64,000 bases of DNA. It comes from Methylobacterium oryzihabitans. GTDB taxonomy: Bacteria > Pseudomonadota > Alphaproteobacteria > Rhizobiales > Beijerinckiaceae. The notes under the pieces are model-generated. The model saw nothing but the letters and a program-made list of their open reading frames with translations, was not told where the DNA came from and did no database searches. Positions 8,926 to 18,102 of the stretch are shown one piece after another. The number at the start of each line of letters is the position of its first letter. Positions within the stretch are counted from its first letter, which is position 1. Where the stretch lies: the NCBI RefSeq assembly GCF_004004555.2, contig NZ_SACP01000004.1, positions 124,001 to 188,000 on the forward strand, written 5' to 3'. The position numbers and the translations under genes were made by a program.

Positions 8926-9783
8926 ATGCACAGGCTCGCGGCTTTCCTCGGTCTCGCGGTCGTCGTCGCGACGCCCGCGGAGGCGGCCTGCCCGGCCGAC
9001 GACGCGGTCGCGGCGACTCAAACGGCCTTCGCCGAGGGAAACCCGGCGAAGAGCTTCGGCCCCGGCCTCACCGTCGCGGACGGGCTGTGCGCCCAGGACA
9101 AGCTCGTCGCCCGGCTCCGGCCGCAGCTCGGCCGCGTCGTCGGCTACAAGGCGGCGGCGACCAGCAAGCGGATCCAGGAGGTGCTGAAGCTCGACGGACC
9201 GGCCCGCGGCACGCTGCTGGAGCGGATGCTGCTGCCGGACGGCAGCGAGGTCGCGGCCTCGCCGGCCTTCATGTCCGAGGCCGACATGCTGCTGGTGGTG
9301 AAGGACGAGGGCGTCAACGACGCCACCGAACCGGCCGAGATCGTCCGCCACCTCTCGGCGGCGGTGCCCTTCATCGAATTGCCGGGCGCGACGAGCCAAC
9401 TCGCCAAGGGCGAGGTGCTGGACGGGCCGAACCTCATCGCGCTCAACGCCTTCGCCCGCCAGGGCGTGACCGGTACGCCGATCCCGCTGACCGGCAGCGC
9501 CGCCGACGTCGAGGCCCTCGGCACGATGCAGATCACCTTCGTGGACGACACCGGCAAGGAGCACGCCCGCTCGCCGGGCAGCGCGGTGCTCGGGCATCCC
9601 CTCGCGGTGGTGGCGTGGCTCGCCCGCGACCTCAAGGCGAGCGGTATCCGGCTCAAGGCCGGTGACGTCATCAGCCTCGGCTCGTTCTCGCCCTTCGTGC
9701 CGCCCCAGGCCGGCCGCACGATGACGGCGCGCTACGAGGGCCTGCCGGGCGGCGACGGGCAGGTGTCGGTGAGATTCCGGTGA
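8926..9783 (+). CDS. exported FAH-fold / 2-keto-4-pentenoate hydratase-like protein
   Basis: A 285-residue protein with a signal peptide (MHRLAAFLGLAVVVATPAEA, then ACPAD). The mature part aligns by eye with hydratases and decarboxylases of the fumarylacetoacetase fold (MhpD type): VGYKAAATSKRIQE, then FMSEADMLLVV, VPFIELP, and near the end VVAWLARDLKASG and LKAGDVISLGSF. Normal family members are cytoplasmic enzymes of aromatic ring-cleavage pathways, so an exported copy without pathway neighbours is unusual. Activity is unproven. Confidence 0.82.
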   Translation: MHRLAAFLGLAVVVATPAEAACPADDAVAATQTAFAEGNPAKSFGPGLTVADGLCAQDKLVARLRPQLGRVVGYKAAATSKRIQEVLKLDGPARGTLLERMLLPDGSEVAASPAFMSEADMLLVVKDEGVNDATEPAEIVRHLSAAVPFIELPGATSQLAKGEVLDGPNLIALNAFARQGVTGTPIPLTGSAADVEALGTMQITFVDDTGKEHARSPGSAVLGHPLAVVAWLARDLKASGIRLKAGDVISLGSFSPFVPPQAGRTMTARYEGLPGGDGQVSVRFR

Positions 9784-9824
9784 GGCTCAGAGCCTGTTGA
9801 CTCTCGATCTAAAGAACGGGCCCC

Positions 9825-9991
9825 CATTCCCGGACGACTGAAGCGAAGCGGAAGAAGATTCGGGATCCAGACGTCAGATGTGCCGCGAAGCGGCTCCGTC
9901 TGCCAGCGCTGTCGCTGTGTGTAGACGCTTCGCGACTTCTATGTGCTGGATCCCGGGCCTCCTTCCACTGCGTTCCACTCGTCCGGGAAAG
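9825..9991. repeat. palindromic element with about 46-bp imperfect inverted arms
   Basis: The left arm (9825-9871, TTCCCGGACGACTGAAGCG onward, ending CGGGATCCAG) is matched in reverse complement by the right arm (about 9943-9991, GTGCTGGATCCCGGGCC onward, ending CGTCCGGGAAAG). The 70-base centre has smaller palindromes (GCCGCGAAGCGGC). No reading frame. It fills the 255-base gap between two convergent genes. Confidence 0.7.
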
Positions 9992-10038
9992 GGGCGCTTC
10001 AAGCGGTCAATGCTGTCGACAATCGCCCAAACAGGCAC

Positions 10039-11205
10039 TCACTCCCGCGCCAGTTCCGCCACGACCGCGTTGAGCAGCGGCGCCCCGCGCGCCGTCGCGG
10101 CGATGCGCCCGTCCGGGCGGCGGGCAACCAGCCCCTCGCCGAGGAGCCCGTCGAGGCGGGAGGCCGCGAGCGGCCGCCCGGTCAGGGCGGCGTAGCGGGC
10201 GGGGTCGATGCCCTCCGTGAGGCGCAGGCCCATCAGCAGGAACTCGTCGCCCTCCTGGTCGGGCGCCAGCGTTTCGGTGTCGACGATCCCGTGGCCGTCC
10301 TGCGCCACGCGGGCGAGCCAGGCTTCCGGGTTGCGCTCGGTGGCGGTGCCGGTGCGGCCTTCCGGCAGCACCAGCCGGCCATGGGCGCCGGGGCCGATGC
10401 CGGCATATTCGCCGTAGCGCCAGTACAGCAGGTTGTGGCGCGACTCGGCGCCCGGCCGGGCGTGGTTCGAGATCTCGTAGGCCGGCAGGCCGGCGGCGGC
10501 GCAGACCTCCTGCGTCACGTCGTAGAGGGCGCGGGCCGCGTCGTCGTCCGGCACGGTGAGCCGCCCGGCGGCGGCGAGGCCGTGGAACGGCGTCCCCTCC
10601 TCGATCGTGAGCTGGTAGAGCGACAGGTGTTCGGCGGCCCGGGCGATCGCCTCGCGCAGTTCCGCCGCCCAGGCGGCCGGGCTCTGATCGGGCCGGGCAT
10701 AGATGAGGTCGAACGAGAACCGCTCGAAATGCGCCGCCGCGGTCTCGACCGCCGCCATCGCCTCGGCGGCGCCGTGCAGGCGGCCGAGGCGCTTGAGGTC
10801 GGGATCGTTGAGCGCCTGGACGCCGAGGGAGACCCGGTTGACCCCCGCCGCCCGGTAGCCGCGGAAGCGCCCGGCCTCGACGCTGGTCGGATTGGCCTCG
10901 AGGGTCACCTCGACGTCCGGGGCGACGCCCCAGGCGCCCGCGACCGCGTCGAGCAGCGTCCCGACGGTGGCCGGCTCCATCAGCGAGGGCGTGCCGCCGC
11001 CGAGGAAGATGCTGGTGACGGTGCGGCCCGGCGTGCGGGCGGCGGCCTGCGCGATGGCGCGCGCGAACGCCTCGCGCCAGCGCGCCTGATCGACGCCGGC
11101 ATGGCGGACGTGGCTGTTGAAGTCGCAATACGGGCACTTCGCGGCGCAGAACGGCCAGTGCAGGTAGATGCCGAAGCCGACGTCGCGGGTGGGATGGTCG
11201 ATCAT
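10039..11205 (-). CDS. hemW: radical SAM haem chaperone HemW (HemN-like)
   Basis: A 388-residue radical SAM protein. CAAKCPYCDF (Cys 20, 24 and 27) is the CxxxCxxC cluster motif, preceded by YLHWPFC; FLGGGTPSLM and SLGVQALND follow in the expected order. These mark the HemW branch, once annotated as oxygen-independent coproporphyrinogen oxidase and now considered a haem-binding chaperone. The ATG at 11205 was chosen because it puts the family start right before FGIYLHWPFC; an upstream start at 11238 adds 11 low-complexity Arg-rich residues. Confidence 0.9.
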   Translation of the reverse strand: MIDHPTRDVGFGIYLHWPFCAAKCPYCDFNSHVRHAGVDQARWREAFARAIAQAAARTPGRTVTSIFLGGGTPSLMEPATVGTLLDAVAGAWGVAPDVEVTLEANPTSVEAGRFRGYRAAGVNRVSLGVQALNDPDLKRLGRLHGAAEAMAAVETAAAHFERFSFDLIYARPDQSPAAWAAELREAIARAAEHLSLYQLTIEEGTPFHGLAAAGRLTVPDDDAARALYDVTQEVCAAAGLPAYEISNHARPGAESRHNLLYWRYGEYAGIGPGAHGRLVLPEGRTGTATERNPEAWLARVAQDGHGIVDTETLAPDQEGDEFLLMGLRLTEGIDPARYAALTGRPLAASRLDGLLGEGLVARRPDGRIAATARGAPLLNAVVAELARE

Positions 11206-11265
11206 CGCGCCGATGTGCCCCCGCCGGCGCCGCGGCACAAGCGGGCTCGGCGCCCCGGGGCGCCG

Positions 11266-12120
11266 TCACCCGTAGCGGTGCAGGCTGCTGCCGTGGCGCT
11301 TCAGCCAGGCCTCGGCGACGTCGAGGTCGGGGTAGAGCCGGGCCACGATCGCCCAGAACCGGTCGGAATGGTTCATCTCGGCGAGATGGGCGACCTCGTG
11401 CGCCGCGAGGTAGTCGAGGACGTGGGGCGGCGCCAGGATCAGCCGCCAGGAGAAGTTGAGCTGGCCGGTGGCCGAGCACGAGCCCCAGCGGCTGCGGGTG
11501 TCGCGCACGGTGAGGCGCTTGGGCGACCGCCCGAGTGCCCTGGCGTGGCGCGCCACCGCGGCGGCGAGGTCGCGCCGCGCCTCCGCCTCCAGGAAGTCGC
11601 GCACCCGCCGGCCGACATGCGGCAGCCCGCACGCCACGATGATCGCCGGCTCGCCCTCGGGCGTCGTCGCCAGCGCGGTGACGCCAGACGCGCCGGGCCG
11701 GTGCAGAATGCGGTGCGGCACGCCGCGCACCGGAACCACGGCGCCGGGCTCGAACGCCACCCGGTCGGGCAGCCTGGCGAGCCGCGCGGCGATCCAGCCG
11801 CCATGGCCGTCGGCGAAGGTCTGGGCCGCCGCGAGCGGGACGCGATCCGGCAGCGTCAGCACGATCTCGCCGGTCGCGCTCGACACCCGCAGGGTGATGC
11901 GCCGGGCCGCGGCGCGGCGGCGGATCGCGACCTGGAACGCGGTGCCGTCGTGCAGCACGGTGAGGTGGGTGGGCTCGGGCGCCGAACGGCGCCGCAACGC
12001 GACTCGCATCGCGGTGTCGTACAGGTTTCGTCCCGCCCCTGTCAGCGCCGCCGGGCCGGATGGATCCGGTCGCGGCGCCCGTCCGACGAAGGGAAGCAGG
12101 CGCCCGAGGAGGCCGGGCAC
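11266..12120 (-). CDS. YgjP/DUF45-type zinc metallopeptidase domain protein
   Basis: Up to 284 residues from 12120; an internal ATG at 12009 (MRVALRRRSAPE, 247 residues) may be the true start. The C-terminal half has the YgjP-like metal-hydrolase signature: TRSRWGSCSATGQLNFSWRL, then AAHEVAHLAEMNHSDRFW with a HExxH zinc site and a downstream His as third ligand. The N-terminal half has alternating strands (FQVAIRRRAAARRITLRVS) seen in the family. Proteolytic activity is inferred and no substrate is known. It sits 16 bases after the PHB depolymerase stop, so the two are probably co-transcribed. Confidence 0.85.
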   Translation of the reverse strand: MPGLLGRLLPFVGRAPRPDPSGPAALTGAGRNLYDTAMRVALRRRSAPEPTHLTVLHDGTAFQVAIRRRAAARRITLRVSSATGEIVLTLPDRVPLAAAQTFADGHGGWIAARLARLPDRVAFEPGAVVPVRGVPHRILHRPGASGVTALATTPEGEPAIIVACGLPHVGRRVRDFLEAEARRDLAAAVARHARALGRSPKRLTVRDTRSRWGSCSATGQLNFSWRLILAPPHVLDYLAAHEVAHLAEMNHSDRFWAIVARLYPDLDVAEAWLKRHGSSLHRYG

Positions 12121-12136
12121 CGGGCCCGGTCCCGCG

Positions 12137-13405
12137 TCAGACCGCCTCGCGCAGCGGCTCGACCGCTGTGCCCTGCATCTCGTGCATGAACTCCGAGATC
12201 CGCGGCATGATCTCCGAGCGGAAGCGCGAGCCGTTGAACACGCCGTAATGCCCGACCCCCTTCTGGAGGTGGTAGAGCTTGCGCTCGGGCGGCAGGTTCG
12301 GGGTGAGGTCGAGAGCCGCGAGGGTCTGGCCGACGCCGGAGATGTCGTCCTTCTCGCCCTCCACCGCCATGATGGCGCAGTGGCGGATCGCGGCGGGATC
12401 GACGCGCTCGCCGTGGTGGCGCATCTCGCCCTTCGGCAGGGCGTGCTCGACGAACACGGTGTTGACGGTCTGGAGGTAGAACTCCGCCGTCAGGTCCATC
12501 ACCGACAGGTACTCGTCGTAGAACTCGCGGTGCTTCTCGGCCGAGTCGCCGTCGTGCCGCACGAGGTGCTTGAACATGTCGTAATGCGCCGTCAGGTGAC
12601 GGTCGAGGTTCATGCCCATGAAGCCGGAGAGCTGGAAGAAGCCCGGATAGACCTGACGCCAGCTGCCCGGATAGCCCGGCGGCACGGTGGTGATGCAGTT
12701 GCGCTTGAACCATTCCTGGCCGCGCTCGGCGGCGAGGCAGTTCACGGCGGTCGGCGAGCGCCGGGTGTCGATCGGCCCGCCCATCAGGGTCATCGAGGTC
12801 GGCACGCCGGGGGTGCCGCGGGCCTCCATCAGCGCCACCGCGGCGAAGACCGGCACCGCCGGCTGGCACACCGCCATGACGTGCAGGTCCGGCCCGAGAT
12901 GCTGGAACATCTCGATCAGGTATTCGATGTAGGTGTCGAGGTCGAATCGGCCGGCCGCCAGCGGCACCATGCGGGCGTCGTGCCAGTCGGTGATGACCAC
13001 GTCGTGCGCCGGCAGCAGCGCCTCGACGGTGCCGCGCAGCAGCGTGGCGTAGTGGCCCGACATCGGCGCCACCACCAGCACCTTCGGCTGAGGGCGCGAC
13101 GGCGTACGCTTGAGGTCGCGCTCGAAGCGGATCAGCCGGCCGAACGGCTTCTCCCAGATCACGCGCTCCGACACGTCGGTCGGGATGCCTTCGACCACGG
13201 TCCGGGGCAGGCCGAAATCCGGCTTGCCGTAGCGGCGGGTCGTGCGCTCGAACATCTCGCAGGCGGCCGAGACCGTGCGTCCGTAGGCCGTGTAGGTCAC
13301 CGGGTTGACCGGGTTCTGAAACACGAGCTGCGTGGCGTCCGCGGCCGCGCGCGCCGGCGTCAGCATCCAGTGGGCCGCCTCGTACCAGAAATACGACAGA
13401 TCCAT
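12137..13405 (-). CDS. phaZ: intracellular polyhydroxyalkanoate (PHB) depolymerase
   Basis: A 422-residue enzyme that mobilises stored poly-3-hydroxybutyrate granules in the cytoplasm. The N-terminus MDLSYFWYEAAHWMLTPAR and the block VLVVAPMSGHYATLLRGTVE are typical of intracellular depolymerases. The nucleophile lies in MAVCQPAVPV, with Cys at about 180 in place of the usual lipase-box Ser, as known for the PhaZ1 type of Ralstonia. Later blocks (VEGEKDDISGVGQT and LYHLQKGVGHYGVFNG) should supply Asp and His. No signal peptide. Its presence indicates a PHB-storing organism. Confidence 0.94.
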   Translation of the reverse strand: MDLSYFWYEAAHWMLTPARAAADATQLVFQNPVNPVTYTAYGRTVSAACEMFERTTRRYGKPDFGLPRTVVEGIPTDVSERVIWEKPFGRLIRFERDLKRTPSRPQPKVLVVAPMSGHYATLLRGTVEALLPAHDVVITDWHDARMVPLAAGRFDLDTYIEYLIEMFQHLGPDLHVMAVCQPAVPVFAAVALMEARGTPGVPTSMTLMGGPIDTRRSPTAVNCLAAERGQEWFKRNCITTVPPGYPGSWRQVYPGFFQLSGFMGMNLDRHLTAHYDMFKHLVRHDGDSAEKHREFYDEYLSVMDLTAEFYLQTVNTVFVEHALPKGEMRHHGERVDPAAIRHCAIMAVEGEKDDISGVGQTLAALDLTPNLPPERKLYHLQKGVGHYGVFNGSRFRSEIMPRISEFMHEMQGTAVEPLREAV

Positions 13406-13669
13406 CTGACCCCCGCCTTCACGAGGACGCCGCGATGCGGGGCACCTGCGACGCCGTCTGCCCCAACGTGAGATGCAGGGTGCGGGTTCCTGCGGAGGAT
13501 TACAATGTTTGTGCAGCACGTGCATTCCATTTCGGCGTCTTGTGCCTTTTTGGTATCATCCTGCGGGCCGGCGCGACTCTGGGTCAGGTGAGGGGCGACC
13601 TCGCCGGTGCTCCGGACGGCGTACCCCGTCCGGACTGTGCGCCGCCGGCCCGCGCCCTATCGTTGGCGC

Positions 13670-15007
13670 ATGATCGAGATGCTGCCCGCCGACGCCGTGC
13701 GCGACGCCCGCCACCTGCGCCTCGACACGCTGGTGCGGCTGCGCTGGCTGGCGATCACCGGGCAGAGCGCCGCGGTGGCCGGGGCGCAGTTCGGCCTCGG
13801 CCTGCCGCTGCCCTTCGGCTGGTGCTTCCTCGTCATCGCCGCCTCGTCGTGGCTCAACCTCGTGCTGCGCATCCGCTTCCCGGCGAGCTACCGGCTCAGC
13901 GACGACGCGGCCGCCCTGCTGCTCGCCTTCGACATCGTGCAGCTCGCCGCCCTGCTGTTCCTCACCGGGGGCTTGCAGAACCCGTTCTCGCTGCTGTTCC
14001 TCGCCCCGGTCCTCATCTCGGCGACGGCGCTGCCGCCGGAGCGCACCCTGGCGCTCGGGCTGCTGGCGGTCGGGCTCGCCACCCTACTCACCCTCGTCCA
14101 CCGTCCCCTGCCCTGGTACGTCGACGGCCATCTCGAACTGCCGTTCCTGTACGTGTCGGGGGTCTGGACCGCGATCCTGCTCGGCACCGCCTTCACGGGG
14201 GTCTATGCGTGGCGGGTCGCCGAGGAGGCGCGGATGCTCGCCCAGGCGCTCGCCGCGACCGAGCTGGTGCTGGCGCGCGAGCAGCACCTGTCGCAGCTCG
14301 ACGGCCTCGCGGCGGCGGCGGCGCACGAGCTCGGCACGCCGCTCGCCACGATCACGGTGGTGGCGCGCGAGCTCGACCGCCAGCTCGGTCCCGGCGCCAG
14401 CCCGGCGGTCGCCGAGGACCTGAAGCTCCTGGGCGAGCAGGTCGAGCGCTGCCGCGGCATCCTCTCCAAGCTGACCTCGCTCAACGAGGACCAGTCGGCC
14501 TTCCTCGAGACGATCACGCTCAGCCATCTGGTCGAGGAACTGGTGGCGCCCCAGCGCGGGCTCGGCATCGTGCTCGACGTCTCGACCCGCGGCGAGGGGC
14601 CGGAGCCCTCGTGCCGGCGCAACGCCGGCGTGCTGTTCGGCCTGTCCAACATCGTCGACAACGCCGCCGACTTCGCCGAGGAAAGGGTGATCGTCGAGGC
14701 GCGCTGGAGCGCGGAGCGGGTGTCGATCGAGATCCGCGACGACGGGCCGGGCATCGCCCCCGAGGTGCTGCTGCGGGTCGGCGAGCCCTACGTCACCACC
14801 CGCGGCAGCCGGCCGGCCGGCGAGACCGGCGGCGGAGGGCTCGGGCTCGGGCTGTTCATCGCCAAGACGCTCATCGAGCGCTCCGGCGCCCAGCTCACCC
14901 TCGCCAACGCCGCCGACCCCTCGACCGGGGCGGTGGTGCGCATCGTCTGGCCTCGTCACGTTTTCGAGAGGGAAGCCGGAAGTCGAAAAAACCTCGCGGG
15001 CAACTGA
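13670..15007 (+). CDS. regB: redox-sensing membrane histidine kinase RegB/PrrB/ActS
   Basis: A 445-residue sensor kinase with about six N-terminal membrane segments (residues 25-185). GGLQNPF (100-106) is the RegB quinone-binding heptapeptide. The H-box AAAHELGTPLATI has the phospho-His at about 219. Cys at about 261 (VERCRGIL) corresponds to the redox-active Cys265 of Rhodobacter RegB. The ATPase domain has NIVDNAADF, DDGPGI and GGGGLGLGLF. It signals low oxygen or a reduced quinone pool. The ATG at 13670 is preferred over a GTG at 13607, which would add 21 Arg-rich residues. Confidence 0.95.
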   Translation: MIEMLPADAVRDARHLRLDTLVRLRWLAITGQSAAVAGAQFGLGLPLPFGWCFLVIAASSWLNLVLRIRFPASYRLSDDAAALLLAFDIVQLAALLFLTGGLQNPFSLLFLAPVLISATALPPERTLALGLLAVGLATLLTLVHRPLPWYVDGHLELPFLYVSGVWTAILLGTAFTGVYAWRVAEEARMLAQALAATELVLAREQHLSQLDGLAAAAAHELGTPLATITVVARELDRQLGPGASPAVAEDLKLLGEQVERCRGILSKLTSLNEDQSAFLETITLSHLVEELVAPQRGLGIVLDVSTRGEGPEPSCRRNAGVLFGLSNIVDNAADFAEERVIVEARWSAERVSIEIRDDGPGIAPEVLLRVGEPYVTTRGSRPAGETGGGGLGLGLFIAKTLIERSGAQLTLANAADPSTGAVVRIVWPRHVFEREAGSRKNLAGN

Positions 15008-15087
15008 TCCCGCCCCCTGACGGCCGGGCGCGGCGTTCCTATATAAATCGCTGACAAACAACGACGAAGTGTGAGGAGCGTCGCTTG

Positions 15088-15684
15088 ATGACGCAGACCG
15101 GAACCCAGGCCGCCGCGAACCCCGCGGTGATCGCCGAGGGCGATCCCCTGGCCGCCTATGCCGACCGCAGCCTGCTGATCGTGGACGACGACAAGCCGTT
15201 CTCGACCCGCCTCGCCCGCGCCATGGAGGCGCGCGGCTATCAGGTCCATGTCGCCGAGAGCGTCGCCGAGGGCGTCGCCGCCGTCGAGGCCGGTGCGCCG
15301 GCCTTCGCGGTGATCGACATGCGGCTCGGCGACGGCAACGGCCTCGACGTGATCGCCCGCCTCAAGGAGCGCCGGCCCGAGGCCCGCGGGGTCATCCTGA
15401 CCGGCTACGGCAACATCGCCACCGCGGTGACGGCGGTGAAGCTCGGCGCCTTCGACTACCTGGCCAAGCCCGCCGACGCCGACGAGATCCACGGCACCCT
15501 GATGGCGCAGCCGGGCGAGCGGGCCGACCCGCCCGAGAACCCGATGTCCGCCGACCGGGTGCGCTGGGAGCACATCCAGCGCGTCTACGAGCTGTGCAAC
15601 CGCAACGTCTCGGAGACCGCCCGGCGGCTCAACATGCACCGGCGCACGCTCCAGCGCATCCTGGCCAAGCGCGCCCCGCGCTGA
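15088..15684 (+). CDS. regA: global redox response regulator RegA/PrrA/ActR
   Basis: A 198-residue partner of RegB. The receiver domain has IVDDD (31-35), the phospho-acceptor Asp at about 77 (AVIDMRLGDGNG), LTGYG and a KPAD lysine. The C-terminal Fis-type HTH ends in ARRLNMHRRTLQRILAKR, the nearly invariant RegA signature. It controls respiration, carbon and nitrogen fixation and similar regulons in alphaproteobacteria. A TTG lies just ahead at 15085; the ATG at 15088 has GAGG upstream. The 80-base gap after regB holds no senC or hvrA gene, unlike Rhodobacter. Confidence 0.96.
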   Translation: MTQTGTQAAANPAVIAEGDPLAAYADRSLLIVDDDKPFSTRLARAMEARGYQVHVAESVAEGVAAVEAGAPAFAVIDMRLGDGNGLDVIARLKERRPEARGVILTGYGNIATAVTAVKLGAFDYLAKPADADEIHGTLMAQPGERADPPENPMSADRVRWEHIQRVYELCNRNVSETARRLNMHRRTLQRILAKRAPR

Positions 15685-15730
15685 GCCGACAAAGCGCGCG
15701 CCGCGCTGACCCCGACCCGTGCATATCCCC

Positions 15731-15776
15731 GCGACGAGGCCCGGATTCCCCGAAGGATCCGGGCCTCGTCGCGTTC
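15731..15776. terminator. bidirectional terminator between regA and the LysE gene
   Basis: A perfect 16-bp stem pairs GCGACGAGGCCCGGAT (15731-15746) with its complement at 15757-15772, around a 10-base loop. It sits between the convergent regA and LysE-family genes. Confidence 0.75.
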
Positions 15777-15785
15777 GGGGCCCGG

Positions 15786-16418
15786 TCAGCGCTGGGCCTC
15801 GGTCGCCATCCTGACCGCGAGCCCGGCCAGCACCGTGCCCATCAGCCAGCGCTGGACCCGCAGCCAGGTCGGGCGGGTGCCGAGGAAGGCGGCGAGCGAG
15901 CCGGCGGTGACCGCGATGCAGCCGTTGACCCCGACGCTGATGACGATCTGCACGCTACCGAGCACCAGGGACTGCGCGAGCACGCTGCCGCGCTCCGGGT
16001 CGATGAACTGCGGCAGCAGCGCGAGGTAGAGCATCGCGATCTTCGGGTTGAGCAGGTTGGTCACGAACCCCATGGCGAACAGCTTCGCCGGGCGGTCGCG
16101 GTGCAGGTCGCGCACCTGGAACGGCGAGCGTCCGCCCGGCCGCAGGGCCTGCCACGCCAGCCACAGCAGGTAGCCGGCCCCGGCGAGGCGCAGGGCGTCG
16201 TAGGCATAGGGCACCGCGAACAGCAGCGCGGTGATGCCGAAGGCGGCGAGCAGCATGTAGACGACAAAGCCGAGGGCGACGCCGCCGAGCGAGATCAGAC
16301 CGGCGCCGCGGCCCTGTGAGATCGAGCGCGAAATCAGGTAGATCATGTTCGGGCCGGGCGTGAGCACCATCCCGAAGGAGATCAGCGCGAAGGCGGCAAG
16401 CGTCGTGAGGCTCGGCAT
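15786..16418 (-). CDS. LysE/RhtB family amino-acid exporter
   Basis: A 210-residue integral membrane protein with about six hydrophobic segments. The signature GMVLTPGPNMIYLISRSISQG near residues 16-36 is the LysE/RhtB start, and FVTNLLNPKIAMLYLALLPQF mid-protein is the second conserved block. It likely exports an amino acid or derivative across the inner membrane by proton exchange; the substrate cannot be read from the sequence. It lies 94 bases downstream of the gamma-glutamyltransferase gene on the same strand, so the two may form one unit. Confidence 0.92.
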   Translation of the reverse strand: MPSLTTLAAFALISFGMVLTPGPNMIYLISRSISQGRGAGLISLGGVALGFVVYMLLAAFGITALLFAVPYAYDALRLAGAGYLLWLAWQALRPGGRSPFQVRDLHRDRPAKLFAMGFVTNLLNPKIAMLYLALLPQFIDPERGSVLAQSLVLGSVQIVISVGVNGCIAVTAGSLAAFLGTRPTWLRVQRWLMGTVLAGLAVRMATEAQR

Positions 16419-16512
16419 CGGACGGGCTCCGGCAGCGCGGTCCGCGGCGACCGCCCGGATGCTCTGCGCTCCGGGGCGGTCGAAGTCACGTGACGTTTCG
16501 TGATGCCAGCCA

Positions 16513-18102
16513 TCACACCCCGGCCGCACCCCCGTCCGAACGCGGATCGTGCGTCGCCTCGACCCGGCCGTTGTCGGGATGGCGCACCAGCAGCCCGGCA
16601 TGGCCGAGCGAGTCGATGTACGGCCCGCCCAACTCCTCGATCTCGTGGCCGAGTCGCGACAGGGCGGCGATGCAGCCGGAATCGAAGCGGTCCTCGACCT
16701 TGACGGTCATCGATTCGGCGCCCCAGGTGCGGCCGAACAGGAAGCGCGGCGCGTCCACCGCCTCGGCGACGCCCATCCCGTCGAGGGCGTAGCGGGTGAA
16801 GACCTGGGCCTGGAACTGCGGCTGCCCGTCGCCGCCCATGCTGCCGTAGGACAGCACCCGGCCGTCGTCGAGCACGGCGAGCGCCGGGTTGAGGGTGTGG
16901 AACGGCGTGCGCCCGGGCTCCAGCGGGTTGACGGCTCCGGGATCGAGCGAGAAGGCGGTGCCGCGGTTCTGCCAAGCGATGCCGGTTCCCGGCAGCACCA
17001 CGCCGGAGCCGAACTCCCAGTACACCGACTGGATGTAGGACACCGCGAGGCCGGTCGCGTCGATCGCCCCCATCCACACCGTGTCGCCGTCGCCCACCGG
17101 CCGCACCGGGTAGGGCGAGGCGCGGTCCATCGCGATCGCCGCCGCCTCGCGGTCGAGGACCTTCGCGTCGAGGAACGAAGCCGGGTCGTGGCGCAGGCGG
17201 TCGAAATCGGTCACCACCGCGTCGCGGACCCGGAACGCGCGCTTCGTCGCCTCGATCAGGCCGTGGACGCGCGCGGTCGATTCCGGCTTCGACGGCGCCA
17301 GCCGCTCGTGCAGGCCGAGGATCATCAGCGCGGCGAGCCCCTGGCTCGGCGGCGGGTGGTTGAACACCGTCGCGGCTTTGAGGCGCAGGGACAGCGGCGC
17401 GCGCCCGCGGGCGCGATAGCCGGCGAGGTCGGCCCGGGTCACCGGGCTGCCGAGGCGCTCCAGGTCGGCCGCGACCTCGCGCCCGACATCGCCGCGGTAG
17501 AAGTCGTCGAGCCCGGCATGGCCGAGCTGGTCGAGGGTGGCGGCGAGCGCCGGCAGCCGGCGGACCGCCCCGGCCTTCGGCGCCGCGCCGTCGATGAGGA
17601 AGGTCTCGCGGAAGCCCGGCTGGTCGTAGAGGCTGTCGAGTTCCTTCGGCACGTAGCGCGCTTCGGACGGCGACACCGCCACGCCCTCGCGGGCGAGGCG
17701 CACCGCCTCCTCGACCAGCACCCGCACCGGCAGGCGCCCGCCGGCGAGCGCCAGCGCCGCCTGCCAGCCGCCGACCGCGCCCGCCACCGTCACGGCGGCG
17801 TCGGGCCCGCGGCTCGGGATCGCGTCGTACTCGCGGTCGCGGTAGCGCCGGATCGTCGCGAGCGTCCCGGCCGGGCCGCAGGCCTCGATCGCCCGCACCC
17901 GCCCGCCGGGCTCGCGCACCAGCCAGAAGCCGTCGCCGCCGATGCCGTTCATGTGCGGGTAGACCACCGCGATGGCGGCCGCCATCGCGACCATCGCCTC
18001 GAGGGCGTTGCCGCCCTCCGCCAGGATCGCCCGGCCGGCCTCGGCCGCGAGGTGGTGGGGGGCCGCGCAGGCGGCGCGGGAGAAGGTCGGCGTGTCGGGC
18101 AT
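16513..18102 (-). CDS. gamma-glutamyltransferase family protein (YwrD/HpxW-like)
   Basis: A 529-residue N-terminal-nucleophile hydrolase. AEAGRAILAEGGNALEAMVA and NGIGGDGFWLV open the large subunit. Self-cleavage should occur before Thr341 in GDGDTVWMGAIDATG, and SGVVLPGTGIAWQNRGTAF and YGSMGGDGQPQ lie in the small subunit. It lacks a signal peptide, unlike periplasmic GGT, and its small-subunit start resembles the YwrD/oxamate amidohydrolase branch, so glutathione need not be the substrate. It precedes the LysE-type exporter on the same strand. Confidence 0.9.
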   Translation of the reverse strand: MPDTPTFSRAACAAPHHLAAEAGRAILAEGGNALEAMVAMAAAIAVVYPHMNGIGGDGFWLVREPGGRVRAIEACGPAGTLATIRRYRDREYDAIPSRGPDAAVTVAGAVGGWQAALALAGGRLPVRVLVEEAVRLAREGVAVSPSEARYVPKELDSLYDQPGFRETFLIDGAAPKAGAVRRLPALAATLDQLGHAGLDDFYRGDVGREVAADLERLGSPVTRADLAGYRARGRAPLSLRLKAATVFNHPPPSQGLAALMILGLHERLAPSKPESTARVHGLIEATKRAFRVRDAVVTDFDRLRHDPASFLDAKVLDREAAAIAMDRASPYPVRPVGDGDTVWMGAIDATGLAVSYIQSVYWEFGSGVVLPGTGIAWQNRGTAFSLDPGAVNPLEPGRTPFHTLNPALAVLDDGRVLSYGSMGGDGQPQFQAQVFTRYALDGMGVAEAVDAPRFLFGRTWGAESMTVKVEDRFDSGCIAALSRLGHEIEELGGPYIDSLGHAGLLVRHPDNGRVEATHDPRSDGGAAGV

